Below, one piece after another: positions 31,315-39,769 of a DNA stretch of 64,000 nucleotides. The position numbers and the translations under genes are program-made. Within the stretch, counting starts at the first letter, position 1; every line of letters starts with the position of its first letter. Origin of the DNA: Puniceibacterium confluentis (GTDB lineage Bacteria > Pseudomonadota > Alphaproteobacteria > Rhodobacterales > Rhodobacteraceae); contig NZ_VOJI01000005.1 of the NCBI RefSeq assembly GCF_007923445.1, positions 124,001 through 188,000 of the forward strand, in the 5' to 3' direction. Under the pieces are notes generated by a model, which was given only the letters and a program-made list of their open reading frames with translations, ran no database searches and had not been told where the DNA came from.

Positions 31315-33102
31315 TCAGTTGCGGGTCAGCACGATGTCAGCTTGTTGCCCCGGTTCGGCCTCGGGACGCAAGCCCAGAAGCGGCGCAACCCGGCCGATGA
31401 GCTCGGCGGCGACCGGCACGGCAGTCCAGCCTGCGGTGCGGCGCGGCTTGTCGCCGCTGTTCTCGGACGGCTCGTCCAGCGTCACGATCAGTGCATATTT
31501 CGGATCGGTGGTGGGAAAGATCGTCGCAAAGGTCGCGATGACCTTGTCCTTGTAATAGCCGCCGCCCTTTTCCTTGGGCTTGTCGGCGGTGCCGGTCTTG
31601 CCACCGACCGAATACCCTTCGACCTCGCCGAAACTTGCCGTGCCTTCGGTCACCACCTTGCGCAGCATGGTGCGGGCCGCCGCCGCCGTGGCCTCTGACA
31701 TCACCCGGGGGCCGAGTTGCGGCCGCGTCTGTTTGAGCAGCGTCGGCGTGACCGCCCGCCCGCCATTGGCGATGGCGGAATATCCGGCCGCCAGGTGCAG
31801 GGGCGAGGTGCTGATGCCGTGGCCATAAGAAATGGTCACCGTGCTCAGATCCGTCCACTTGGCCGGCAGCAGCGGCTTGCCGCCATTGGATTCGACGATC
31901 TCAAGCCCGGTTGCCTTGAGAAAGCCGAGTTCGGACAGGAAATCCTGCTGACGCCGCGCGCCGATGGCCAGCGCCATCTTGCCGGTGCCGCGGTTCGAGG
32001 AATGCACGATGATGCCTTCGACCGTCTGTTTGCCATAGTTCTTGCCGTTGAATTCGCCGATCTTGAAATTGGCGACCTTGAACGGCGGCGAGGTGTCGAT
32101 CACGGTCTGCGGATTGACCAAACCCAACTCCATTGCCTGGGCGGCGGCAAAGATCTTGAAGGTCGATCCCAGTTCGTAAACCCCCTGCACCGCCCGGTTG
32201 AACAGCGGGCTGTCGCTGGGGCTGCCCTTGACCGGATTGGCCGGGCGGTCGTTGGGGTCAAAGTCCGGCAGACTGGCAATCGCGATCACTTCGCCCGAGT
32301 GCACATCCATCAGCACCGCCGCCGCGCCCTTGGCGTTCATCAGACGCATGCCGCCGTCCAGAACCCGTTCCATCGCCGCCTGTACGGTCAGGTCGATGGA
32401 CAGTTCCAGCGGCGCGCCTTCGCGGGCCGGGTCGCGCAGTTGTTCGTCAAAGAATTTCTCGATGCCGGCGGTGCCGACGACTTCCGCGGAATGGACCCCC
32501 TCGCGGCCGAAACTGGTGCCGCCCATGATGTGGGCTGCCAGGTGACCGTTGGGATAAAGCCGCATCTCGCGCGGGCCGAACAGCAGACCAGGCTCGCCGA
32601 TATCATGTACCGCCTGCTTCTGCTCGGGTGACAGTTTCTTGCGCACCCAGAGAAATTTGCGGGGGCCGGTAAAGTCCTTGCGCAGCCGCTCTTCTTCCAG
32701 TTCGGGAAAGATCGCCTTCAGTTCACGGATCGCCTTTTCGCGGTCGACCATCTGGTGCGGGTGCGCATAAAGACTGTATGTTTCCATATTGGTGGCCAGA
32801 ATGCGGCCACGCCGGTCAACGATGTCGGCACGCTGGGCGATGATGGATGCCCCGGCAACCTGCGCGCGCGGCTCGGACGGTTCCGACCCGGCCAGAACCC
32901 CCATGCGGATGCCGATCACGGAAAACGCACAGAAGAACACAACCCCCAGAACCAGCAGACGACCCTCGGCGCGGTTGCGGGCCTTGTCGCGCATCTGTTC
33001 ATGACGGATTCGCAGGTTCTCGCGTTCGATCGCATCCGGATTCTCGCCCTGCGCACGGGCATGCAGGATACGCGCCAGCGGGCGCAGCGGGGTGCGGATC
33101 AT
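31315..33102 (-). CDS. ftsI: Septal transpeptidase FtsI (PBP3)
   Basis: Class B penicillin-binding protein that cross-links septal peptidoglycan with FtsW. The 595-aa protein has a basic cytoplasmic N-terminus, one membrane anchor around residues 48-70 (LLVLGVVFFCAFSVIGI), a periplasmic pedestal domain, and the transpeptidase domain with SxxK in GSTFKIF, SxN in HSSNRGT and KTG in GGKTGTADKP. The ATG at 33102 overlaps the ftsL stop as ATGA; in-frame codons further upstream lie inside ftsL and are rejected. Confidence 0.97.
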   Translation of the reverse strand: MIRTPLRPLARILHARAQGENPDAIERENLRIRHEQMRDKARNRAEGRLLVLGVVFFCAFSVIGIRMGVLAGSEPSEPRAQVAGASIIAQRADIVDRRGRILATNMETYSLYAHPHQMVDREKAIRELKAIFPELEEERLRKDFTGPRKFLWVRKKLSPEQKQAVHDIGEPGLLFGPREMRLYPNGHLAAHIMGGTSFGREGVHSAEVVGTAGIEKFFDEQLRDPAREGAPLELSIDLTVQAAMERVLDGGMRLMNAKGAAAVLMDVHSGEVIAIASLPDFDPNDRPANPVKGSPSDSPLFNRAVQGVYELGSTFKIFAAAQAMELGLVNPQTVIDTSPPFKVANFKIGEFNGKNYGKQTVEGIIVHSSNRGTGKMALAIGARRQQDFLSELGFLKATGLEIVESNGGKPLLPAKWTDLSTVTISYGHGISTSPLHLAAGYSAIANGGRAVTPTLLKQTRPQLGPRVMSEATAAAARTMLRKVVTEGTASFGEVEGYSVGGKTGTADKPKEKGGGYYKDKVIATFATIFPTTDPKYALIVTLDEPSENSGDKPRRTAGWTAVPVAAELIGRVAPLLGLRPEAEPGQQADIVLTRN

Positions 33103-33446
33103 GGCTCTTGTGCTCCTGCGCTCGAGACATCTACGGGGTCGGTGATGGGCAGTTCCGGTTCGGCAGGATAGGCGATCTGGTCGACGCGGCCAAAGTGCCC
33201 GGGCCGCAGCGGCAGCAGCCCCAGACGTTCGAAATTGATGTCGGCAAGGTCGCGCAGCCGGTCGGGGCGATTCTGATAGGCCCATTCGGCCCGCAGCACC
33301 GACAGACGTTCCCGGGCCGCGCCGATTTCGCGCTGAAGCTGTTCCACCTTGCCCAGCGCCGCCTGGGTCTTGTAGTTTTCGTGGTAGGCCCAGAATGCCA
33401 GACCGATCATGCCCAGGAATGTCGTGACATAGAGCAGCGAGCGCAT
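33099..33446 (-). CDS. ftsL: Cell division protein FtsL
   Basis: Small bitopic divisome protein of 115 aa: a hydrophobic segment at residues 4-20 followed by a heptad-like coiled coil (QAALGKVEQLQREIGAARER) and the RPDRLRDLAD motif common in FtsL. It overlaps rsmH by one base and ftsI by four. FtsL sequences are poorly conserved; the size, topology and position carry the assignment. Confidence 0.9.
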   Translation of the reverse strand: MRSLLYVTTFLGMIGLAFWAYHENYKTQAALGKVEQLQREIGAARERLSVLRAEWAYQNRPDRLRDLADINFERLGLLPLRPGHFGRVDQIAYPAEPELPITDPVDVSSAGAQEP

Positions 33447-34432
33447 CAGCGGGATCCCTTCAGCTGGGGCATGGCTATGGATTTGGCGTCAATTTCACCG
33501 GAGGGCGCGTCGGTGCGCCGTGCAAGGCGCAGCTTGGCCGACCGGGCGCGCGGATTCTGCTCAAGTTCGTCCGGATCCGGGCCAATGGCCTTGCGCCCGA
33601 GCAATTCGAACTGCGGCGGCGCGGTGTCCAGTACCGGGGCAAACCGGTTGGCGTTGCCGGTCGCGCCGGCCCGCGCCTGCAGAAAGCGTTTGACCATGCG
33701 GTCTTCGACGGAATGAAAGGTCACGACCGCCAGCTGTCCGCCGGGTTTCAGCGCCCGTTCCGCGGCCATCAGACCTTCGAACAGGGCGCCATATTCGTCG
33801 TTCACCGCGATTCGCAGCGCCTGAAAGCTGCGCGTCGCCGGGTGGCTCTGTCCGGGCTTCGAGCGCGGCAGGCAGGATTCGATCAGACCTGACAAACGCA
33901 GTGTCGAGGTGATCGGCGCTTCGGCCCGCGAGCGGACAATCGCCTTGGCGATCCGGCGCGAGGCCCGTTCCTCGCCGTAGACGAACAGGATCTCGGCCAG
34001 CGCGACCTCGTCCAGCTCGTTCACCAGATCGGCGGCGGACGGGCCGTCCTGGCTCATCCGCATGTCCAGCGGGCCCTCTTTCATGAAGGAAAAGCCGCGC
34101 GCGGCGATATCCAGCTGCATCGAGCTGACGCCGAGATCCAGCACCACGCCGTCCACACCCGTGGCAACCTCGTCCATCTGGGCGAAATTGGTCTGCACCA
34201 GCCGCAGCCGGTCGCCGTAGTCCGCAGCCCAGGGGGCCGCCATCTGGTGGGCCAGCGGGTCGCGGTCGATGCCGATGACCTGATCGGCCCCCGCCTCGAG
34301 AAGCCCGCGCGCGTAGCCGCCCGCTCCGAAGGTGCCGTCAATCCAGATACCCCCTACAGGGGCGACCGCCCGCAAAAGCGGGCGCAGAAGAACCGGAACA
34401 TGGGGGGCTTTGCCGGGGGGTTGCTCTGCCAT
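33446..34432 (-). CDS. rsmH: 16S rRNA (cytosine1402-N4)-methyltransferase RsmH
   Basis: SAM-dependent methylase of C1402 in the 16S decoding centre (formerly MraW). The 328-aa protein starts with [15 protein letters not shown], then [14 protein letters not shown] (SAM motif I), [37 protein letters not shown] and [15 protein letters not shown], all RsmH signatures. It begins three bases after the mraZ stop. Confidence 0.98.
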   Translation of the reverse strand: MAEQPPGKAPHVPVLLRPLLRAVAPVGGIWIDGTFGAGGYARGLLEAGADQVIGIDRDPLAHQMAAPWAADYGDRLRLVQTNFAQMDEVATGVDGVVLDLGVSSMQLDIAARGFSFMKEGPLDMRMSQDGPSAADLVNELDEVALAEILFVYGEERASRRIAKAIVRSRAEAPITSTLRLSGLIESCLPRSKPGQSHPATRSFQALRIAVNDEYGALFEGLMAAERALKPGGQLAVVTFHSVEDRMVKRFLQARAGATGNANRFAPVLDTAPPQFELLGRKAIGPDPDELEQNPRARSAKLRLARRTDAPSGEIDAKSIAMPQLKGSR

Positions 34433-34435
34433 GGC

Positions 34436-34942
34436 CTAGCGTTCCAACTTCGCGCCATCCAGGAAGCTGAGCGGATCGAAATCATCGGGGAGATCGTCCA
34501 GGAAGGCCTCGGTCTTGGCGACTTCTTCGGTTTCGTAGGTCTCGGGATTCCAGATCTGAAAGGTGTCGCCGCTGGCGATAAAGAACGCCTCGCCCTCAAG
34601 CCCGATCTTCTGGCGCAGCTTTGCCGGCAGCACCAGGCGGCCGGTTTCGTCGACGTTGGTCGGATGGCTCTGACCGTGGAACATGCGTTGCAGCAGCTGA
34701 CGCTCCATCGAGCCGCGCGGCAGGGCGTCGATCTTGTCGTCGACCTCGTCGATCGCCTGCATGGTATAACATTCCAGGTATTTGCGGCGGTGATCCCCGT
34801 AGACGATGACCACCTCCGGGTTCGCGCCCTCGCTCCAGTTCGGGTCAGAGGCCTCGAGCACACGACGAAAAGAGGCCGGGATCGACACCCTGCCCTTACC
34901 GTCCACCTTGTGCTGGCTTTCGCCTCTGAACCTGCGACCCAC
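34436..34942 (-). CDS. mraZ: Transcriptional regulator MraZ
   Basis: First gene of the dcw cluster; DNA-binding protein with two AbrB/SpoVT-like swapped-hairpin domains (VDGKGRVSIPASFR at residues 13-26 and VDETGRLVLPAKLR near 97-110) that in other bacteria represses its own operon. The 168-aa length is typical. The start codon is a GTG at 34942. Upstream on the minus strand GGG occurs three times at an eight-base period just before the start, not the ten-base period of known MraZ sites. Confidence 0.94.
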   Translation of the reverse strand: MGRRFRGESQHKVDGKGRVSIPASFRRVLEASDPNWSEGANPEVVIVYGDHRRKYLECYTMQAIDEVDDKIDALPRGSMERQLLQRMFHGQSHPTNVDETGRLVLPAKLRQKIGLEGEAFFIASGDTFQIWNPETYETEEVAKTEAFLDDLPDDFDPLSFLDGAKLER

Positions 34943-34972
34943 TGTCCCGTGTGCCCTTTATGACTGCCCCCT

Positions 34973-35018
34973 GAAAATGAAAATGCCGGGATGATCCGCT
35001 GCCACTGATCATCCCGGC
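34973..35018 (-). terminator. Intrinsic terminator in the mraZ leader
   Basis: Perfect 12-bp inverted repeat (34985-34996 with 35007-35018) with a ten-base loop. On the minus strand it is followed by ATTTTCATTTTC, a U-rich tail. It would stop most transcripts before mraZ, leaving a leader RNA and some read-through into the cluster. Confidence 0.8.
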
Positions 35019-35215
35019 GTCTTCGTCCCGCTCTGGCGGGAGTGTCCAGCTGCGCGCGCCATCTGGGGGGATGTCTGCTCGCTCGCGCGCCGGATCTCTG
35101 TCGTCACGATGAAAGCCGGGGCCTGTATGAAACCTGCCGGTTTTCTTTGTTTTATGGTCTTGGGATTGTTGTCGGGGTTCTTGTTGACCCTCTGTCTTTC
35201 CCGTCCCTCATCGTG
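34975..35215 (-). ncRNA. Putative UpsM-like leader small RNA of the dcw cluster
   Basis: In Rhodobacter sphaeroides the dcw cluster is preceded by a long leader that gives an abundant small RNA, UpsM, by premature termination before mraZ. Here the same place has a strong intrinsic terminator (34985-35018) pointing toward mraZ, about 35 bases before the start codon, with a gene-free 230 bases upstream and a promoter-like block at 35223-35250. I infer a terminated leader RNA of roughly 240 nt. The 5' end is an estimate. Sequence identity to UpsM itself was not tested. Confidence 0.55.
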
Positions 35216-35222
35216 TGAACTA

Positions 35223-35250
35223 TGGATGCCACGGGATTTCATGGTAATCA
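35223..35250 (-). promoter_or_regulatory. Promoter-like block facing mraZ (inverted copy A)
   Basis: Minus-strand block with GTTGATT, then ACCATGAAATCCCGTG and TCCATAG. A near-identical block stands on the plus strand at 35543-35574 (21 of 24 bases over the core). The outer elements loosely resemble heat-shock-sigma (RpoH) -35 and CCCCATNT -10 boxes. Placed just before the predicted 5' end of the leader RNA. Promoter function is inference. Confidence 0.4.
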
Positions 35251-35318
35251 ACTGGTTTCTACGGGCAACCACCCCAGAATGTTGTTTTTTGGTCACGTCG
35301 GAAACAACATATTGCGAC

Positions 35319-35327
35319 TTATCCACA
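35319..35327 (+). promoter_or_regulatory. Perfect DnaA box
   Basis: TTATCCACA, the strong DnaA-box consensus, about 105 bases upstream of the predicted dcw leader start, in the most AT-rich part of this region. A single box can occur by chance; it is noted because DnaA links replication to division genes in some alphaproteobacteria. Confidence 0.4.
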
Positions 35328-35542
35328 GACATGCATAGCTCAAGTGGTATGTATTGAAAAAATGCACACAAAATGTGGTAAGTCTAAAATTTCCCAGAAA
35401 TTCCTACAAAATCCCGGCCATGCCACAAATCCGCCCCACCCCGGGGGCAGATCGCACCTCCCGAACCGCTTATGTGAGCCAATTTCAGCCGAATCAATCG
35501 AAATCACGACCGTTTGATTCGACTGAAGGCGGAATTTTCCAC

Positions 35543-35574
35543 CTTAGGACCATGAAATCCCGTGACGTCCATCT
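35543..35574 (+). promoter_or_regulatory. Promoter-like block facing the B12 operon (inverted copy B)
   Basis: CTTAGGA at 35543-35549, then CCATGAAATCCCGTGAC and GTCCATCT at 35567-35574. The last element matches six of eight bases of the RpoH-type -10 CCCCATNT, with a 17-base spacer from CTTAGGA. It could start the riboswitch leader about 190 bases downstream or a separate short RNA. Function is inference. Confidence 0.4.
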
Positions 35575-35769
35575 GATCCCATGCACGACCAGCCTCTAGC
35601 GCCGTAAACCCAGCGGCGGACGATCCGTCGCGTCGGCTGTGCAATCGCATCGCGGCGAGGTCGCGCCACGCCAAATTCCGCCCCTGGCCTGACCGCGTTT
35701 GTGACCGGGTGCCGCAGATCGCGCATCTCGGCTTGATTTCCCGGCCCGGCCGGCCTAACGAAAGGCTGC

Positions 35770-35950
35770 CTCGGTCCGGATGGTGACATCCGGTGAAAAG
35801 GGAACGTGGTGCGCAGGGATCAGGCCCTCTGCCAATCCCCGACTGCCCCCGCAACTGTGAGCGGCGAGCGTGACCGGTACATGCCACTGGGGGTTCAACC
35901 CCGGGAAGGCCCGGATCCCGCGACGACCCGCGAGTCAGGAGACCTGCCGA
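35770..35950 (+). ncRNA. Cobalamin riboswitch upstream of the B12 uptake operon
   Basis: All main elements of the cobalamin aptamer are visible in order: GTGAAAAGGGAAC near 35794, CTGCCCCCGCAACTGTGAG near 35843, GCCACTG and GGGAAGGC near 35883-35910, and a perfect B12 box AGTCAGGAGACCTGCC at 35933-35948. It lies 155 bases before the TonB-dependent receptor start. After the aptamer a nested GC-rich hairpin (about 35957-35988) could be the expression platform. Adenosylcobalamin-type ligands should turn the operon down. Confidence 0.96.
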
Positions 35951-36104
35951 GGTGATCACCCCTACCCCAGCGCGGGGCGCGCAGGGGTTACGGTTCTCCG
36001 TAGTGGTGACGACATTCACCGTTTGCGGAAGGACAGCCTTTCCAATGACACCATACGACCCAAAGCCCCGCCGGAACGGCGGGCAGGATCTGGAAAGGAT
36101 CGCC

Positions 36105-37940
36105 ATGACCCGCCTTCTGTGTGGGGCCTCGCTGTTTGCGTTGGCCACTCTGCCGACTGTTGCCCCCTCTGCCGCCCGCGCTCAGGAGACGATTGATCTG
36201 GAGATGATCACCGTCTACGCCAGCCAGAGCGACGTTGCGCTCGAACGCACCGGCGCCTCGGTGGACGTGGTCGAGGAGGAGGCGCTGGAAGCCGCGCCAC
36301 AGACCCGACTGGCCGATTATCTTGCCACCCTGCCCGGCGTCAGCGTGTCATCCAACGGCGGCATGGGCGCGACGACAACCGTCCGCCTGCGCGGCCTGGC
36401 CGGGGCCTATGTGCCGGTGCTGATCAACGGCATCGACGTGACCGACCCCTCCGGCACCCAGACCAGCTTTGACTGGTCCAATCTCGTCATGGGCGACATT
36501 GCCCGGGTCGAAGTGGTCAAGGGGTCGCAATCCGCGCTGTACGGCTCGGAAGCCATCGGCGGGCTGATCGCCATCACCACCGCCCGCGCTCCCGAAGAGC
36601 CCGGAACCAGCACCACCCTGCGGGTCGAGGCGGGCAGCCACAACACCCGGCGCGCCGGACTGTCGGTGGGCACCGCGACTGAGCGTTCCGGACTGGCGTT
36701 CAGCCTGTCGCGCGCCACCAGTGACGGATTTTCCGCGATCGAGGCCCCGGGGTATTCCGAAGATGACAGCTATTCCGGCACCCAGTTCACCTTTGACGGC
36801 TACGTCGATCTGACGGACACCCTGCGGGTGGGTGTGGCCGCCTATGCGCTGGAGGCCGAGGCGGAGTATGATGCCGGCGCCTTTGCCGCCGCCCCGGAAA
36901 GCGGTCTGGCCAAGACCACGACCCGCGCCGTGCGGACCTACGCCGCACTGACGACCGGCAACGTGGATCACAGCCTTGACCTGACCCGGTTCCGCATCGA
37001 CCGCGATACCACCGCAGACGGCGCCACCACCTCGTTTGACGGCGAACGGGACGCGGTCGCCTACAAGGGCACCACGCAACTGGGCGCGACAACCCTGAGT
37101 TTCGGCGCCGACTGGACCCGCGAGGACACCGAGTCGGGCAACGAAACCACTGTGTCCGGCCTGTTTGCCGAAGCGCTGTACGCGCCGCGCGACGATCTGG
37201 ACCTGAGCCTGTCGCTGCGTCACGACAACCACTCGGAATTCGGCGGCCAGACCTCTGCGCGTGCGGCGCTGGCCTGGCGTCCGGTGACGGATCTCACCCT
37301 GCGGGCGGTGCTGTCGAACGGATTCCGTGCACCGTCGTTGTATGAACTGTACGAACCGACCTACGGCAATGCCGGGCTCAAGCCCGAAACCAGCCGCAAT
37401 GCGGAGCTGGGCGTCGAAAAGACCTTCGGCAACGGGGCCTCTGCCAGTGCGACCCTCTTTTATACAGAGATAGAGGATCTGATCGGGTTCACCTTCCCTG
37501 CGGGCTACGTCCAGACCTCTGGCACCACAGTCACCAAGGGCCTCGAGCTGTCGGGGCGCGTGCCGGTGTCCAGCCGTGTGACCTTGACCGGTGCCTTTAC
37601 CTTCACGGATTCCCGCGACCCCGGTGACGACCCGCGTCTGCGGGTGCCGCGCTATGACCTGTCGGTCGGGGTGGACGCGCAGGTTACCGATCGCCTGCGC
37701 ACCTCGCTGACGGTGCAGCACATTGCCGATCTGCCGGACGATTACGGTTTGACCAGCTTTACCCCGGACCGAGACGTCAAGGATTACACGCTGCTCAACG
37801 CCTCGGCCAATTTTGCGATCACCGACAACGTCAGCGCCTACCTCCGGGTCGAGAACCTGACCGACGCAGACTATCAGGTGATTCCGGATTTCCAGACCTC
37901 TGACCGGGCCGCGTATTTTGGCGTTGTCGCGTCGTTCTGA
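36105..37940 (+). CDS. btuB: TonB-dependent outer membrane cobalamin receptor (BtuB-like)
   Basis: Outer-membrane 22-strand barrel that brings B12 into the periplasm using TonB. The 611-aa precursor has a Sec signal peptide (MTRLLCGASLFALATLP, cleavage near SAARAQ), a TonB-box-like ETIDLEMITVYA, a plug domain (DYLATLPGVSVSSNGGMG, VRLRGLAGAYVPVLINGIDV, EVVKGSQSALYGSEAIGGLI), and a beta barrel ending in aromatic Phe (VVASF), as needed for BAM insertion. The ATG at 36105 has AAAGGA upstream. Cobalamin specificity rests on the riboswitch and the BtuCDF-like genes that follow; the family also includes haem and siderophore receptors. Confidence 0.93.
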   Translation: MTRLLCGASLFALATLPTVAPSAARAQETIDLEMITVYASQSDVALERTGASVDVVEEEALEAAPQTRLADYLATLPGVSVSSNGGMGATTTVRLRGLAGAYVPVLINGIDVTDPSGTQTSFDWSNLVMGDIARVEVVKGSQSALYGSEAIGGLIAITTARAPEEPGTSTTLRVEAGSHNTRRAGLSVGTATERSGLAFSLSRATSDGFSAIEAPGYSEDDSYSGTQFTFDGYVDLTDTLRVGVAAYALEAEAEYDAGAFAAAPESGLAKTTTRAVRTYAALTTGNVDHSLDLTRFRIDRDTTADGATTSFDGERDAVAYKGTTQLGATTLSFGADWTREDTESGNETTVSGLFAEALYAPRDDLDLSLSLRHDNHSEFGGQTSARAALAWRPVTDLTLRAVLSNGFRAPSLYELYEPTYGNAGLKPETSRNAELGVEKTFGNGASASATLFYTEIEDLIGFTFPAGYVQTSGTTVTKGLELSGRVPVSSRVTLTGAFTFTDSRDPGDDPRLRVPRYDLSVGVDAQVTDRLRTSLTVQHIADLPDDYGLTSFTPDRDVKDYTLLNASANFAITDNVSAYLRVENLTDADYQVIPDFQTSDRAAYFGVVASF

Positions 37941-37956
37941 GCGCCCAGGCGCCGCT

Positions 37957-37982
37957 GCCGCCCCGGCTGAGACCGGGGCGGC
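37957..37982 (+). other. GC-rich hairpin between receptor and permease genes
   Basis: Perfect 10-bp stem (37957-37966 with 37973-37982) and six-base loop, 17 bases after the receptor stop, without a T-run. It may stabilise the receptor mRNA or attenuate downstream expression; it is not a canonical terminator. Confidence 0.5.
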
Positions 37983-38033
37983 CAGGGTGCTGGCGTTCGG
38001 AATTGGTCGGCGCAACAGCAGGGTTGCGGGGGC

Positions 38034-39014
38034 ATGAAGCTGATCTTCGGCCTTCTGGCGCTGCTGGTCGCCCTCTTCACCGCCTCGCTCTGCCTGGGCA
38101 GCGTCGGCATCACGCCGTTGAAAGCGCTGGCGGCGCTGGTCGGAACAGGGGATCGGCTGCATGTGATGATCCTGCAGGACATCCGTCTGCCGCGCGCGCT
38201 GCTGGCGGCGATGGTCGGCGCCTCGCTGGGCCTGTCTGGCGCGGCGATGCAAGGCTATCTGCGCAACCCGCTGGCCGAGCCCGGGCTGATCGGCGTCTCG
38301 GGAGCGGCGGCCCTGGGCGCGGTCATCGCCCTGCAGACCGGCATCGCCGCGCTGTTCATGCTGGCGCTGCCGCTGATGGCACTGCTGTTTGCGCTGGTCG
38401 CCGTCTGTCTGATCCTGCTGCTGGCCGGGCCGCGCGGCGCCTCGCTGACCCTGATCCTGGCGGGCATCGCCATCTCGGCGCTGGCCGGGGCACTGACCTC
38501 GCTGGTACTGAACCTGTCCCCCAACCCCTATGCCGCCTCCGAAATCATCTTCTGGATGATGGGCTCGGTTGCCGACCGCTCGATGGACCATGTCACACTG
38601 GCACTGCCGGTCATGGCACTGGGCTGGGCGCTGCTGGCCACGCTGGGGCGCGGTCTGGATGCGCTGACTTTGGGAGAGGACGCGGCGCAGGCGCTCGGGC
38701 TGTCGCTGCGCTCGCTTCGGCTGCGGCTGCTGATCGGAACGGCCGCCGCCGTCGGGGCGGCCACAGCCGTCGCCGGTGCGGTGGGCTTTGTCGGGCTGAT
38801 CGTGCCACACCTGCTGCGCCGTCTCACCGCCGGTCGCCCCTCGGCGCTGCTCTGGGCCTCGACGCTGGGCGGGGCGGCGATGGTGCTGGCGGCAGACATA
38901 ACGGTGCGGCTGGTGCTGCCGACACGGGATCTGAAGCTGGGCGTGGTGATGGCGCTGATCGGCGCGCCGCTGTTCCTGCACCTGATCTTCAAGACCCGGA
39001 AAGAGCTGCCATGA
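38034..39014 (+). CDS. btuC: FecCD/BtuC family ABC transporter permease
   Basis: Inner-membrane permease of the vitamin B12/iron-chelate import family. The 326-aa protein has about nine or ten hydrophobic helices and the family motifs RLPRALLAAMVGASLGLSGA and YLRNPLAEPGLIGVSGAAALG in the first half and GFVGLIVPHLLRRLTAG, followed by LPTRDLKLGVVMALIGAPLFL, in the second. Its length and lack of a signal peptide are normal. It overlaps the ATPase gene by four bases. B12 as substrate is inferred from the riboswitch and neighbours. Confidence 0.92.
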   Translation: MKLIFGLLALLVALFTASLCLGSVGITPLKALAALVGTGDRLHVMILQDIRLPRALLAAMVGASLGLSGAAMQGYLRNPLAEPGLIGVSGAAALGAVIALQTGIAALFMLALPLMALLFALVAVCLILLLAGPRGASLTLILAGIAISALAGALTSLVLNLSPNPYAASEIIFWMMGSVADRSMDHVTLALPVMALGWALLATLGRGLDALTLGEDAAQALGLSLRSLRLRLLIGTAAAVGAATAVAGAVGFVGLIVPHLLRRLTAGRPSALLWASTLGGAAMVLAADITVRLVLPTRDLKLGVVMALIGAPLFLHLIFKTRKELP

Positions 39015-39769
39015 CCCTGCTGCATCTTACGGATCTGACCGTCACAAGGGGCCAGTGCCCCGTGGTCGATCATGTATCGCTGGACATTGCCGCCGGTGAA
39101 TGTGTCGGGCTGATCGGCCCCAACGGGGCGGGCAAGACCACCCTGATGCGCGCCGCGCTTGGCCTGCTGCCGCACACCGGCACCAGTTCGCTTGCACAAT
39201 TGCCGCCCCGGGCGCGGGCCGCACAGGCCGCCTGGCTGCCGCAATCGCGCGAGATCGCCTGGCCGGTCACGGTCGAATCCGTTGTGGCCCTGGGACGCCT
39301 GCCACACCTGGCGCGCGGCAGCCGCCTGCGGCCGCAGGATCAGGCCGCCGTCGACGCCGCGCTCGAGCGCATGGGGCTCGCCGCCTACCGCCATCGCCTG
39401 GCCACCGAGCTTTCGGGCGGGGAACAGGCCCGGGTGCTGATCGCCCGCACCCTGGCGCAGGGTACGCCGCTATTGATGGCGGACGAACCCATCGCCGGGC
39501 TGGACCCGGCGGCGCAGATTTCGACCCTGCAGGTGTTTGCGGATCTTGCGGGCGAAGGCCACGCGGTGCTGACCTCGCTGCACGACCTCAGCCTTGCGGC
39601 ACGCTATTGCACCCGGCTGATCCTGCTGCACCGGGGCCGCCTGCATGCCGACGGCGCGCCCACCGACGTGCTGACCCCGGAGACACTGGCCGAAGTGTTT
39701 CATCTGCGTGCCCGGGTCCACCTGACCGAAGACGGCCCGCTGTTTCAGCCGCTGGGCGTGTTGTCATGA
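39011..39769 (+). CDS. btuD: ABC transporter ATPase (BtuD-like)
   Basis: Cytoplasmic nucleotide-binding subunit that powers the permease. The 252-aa protein shows Walker A GPNGAGKTTLM near residue 38, the Q-loop LPQSREIAW, the signature LSGGEQARVLIARTLAQ, Walker B LLMADEP and the switch His in SLHDLSLAARYC. Start and stop overlap both neighbours by four bases (ATGA on each side), so the three transport genes are translationally coupled. Confidence 0.94.
   Translation: MTLLHLTDLTVTRGQCPVVDHVSLDIAAGECVGLIGPNGAGKTTLMRAALGLLPHTGTSSLAQLPPRARAAQAAWLPQSREIAWPVTVESVVALGRLPHLARGSRLRPQDQAAVDAALERMGLAAYRHRLATELSGGEQARVLIARTLAQGTPLLMADEPIAGLDPAAQISTLQVFADLAGEGHAVLTSLHDLSLAARYCTRLILLHRGRLHADGAPTDVLTPETLAEVFHLRARVHLTEDGPLFQPLGVLS

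Larger units (their letters stand above)
35216..35769. other. Divergent control region between dcw leader and B12 riboswitch
   Basis: About 550 bases without a supported gene. It contains copy A and copy B of the inverted promoter-like block, the DnaA box at 35319, AT-rich sequence around 35340-35410, and at 35421-35439 the 19-base motif also seen before the VPLPA-CTERM gene. The rest (35600-35769) is GC-rich and featureless to me. Transcripts should leave it in both directions. Confidence 0.6.

Noticed and set aside
34940-34962. Three GGG triplets with eight-base period before mraZ, possible MraZ operator.
   Set aside because: Known MraZ sites are TGGGN repeats with a ten-base period, so the match is weak.
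34985-35018. Palindrome before mraZ considered as a protein-binding operator.
   Set aside because: The stable stem followed by a U-rich tail on the minus strand fits a terminator better.
35009-35371. Minus-strand 120-codon frame upstream of mraZ.
   Set aside because: No ribosome site at a sensible start, no recognisable domain, and it crosses the predicted leader RNA and terminator region.
34943-35769. Looked for rnpB (RNase P RNA) upstream of mraZ, where some alphaproteobacteria carry it.
   Set aside because: The conserved GAGGAAAGTCC-type core was not found on either strand.
36348-38981. Minus-strand open frame of 877 codons opposite the receptor and permease genes.
   Set aside because: Antisense shadow; the plus-strand genes have complete motifs, ribosome sites and operon structure.
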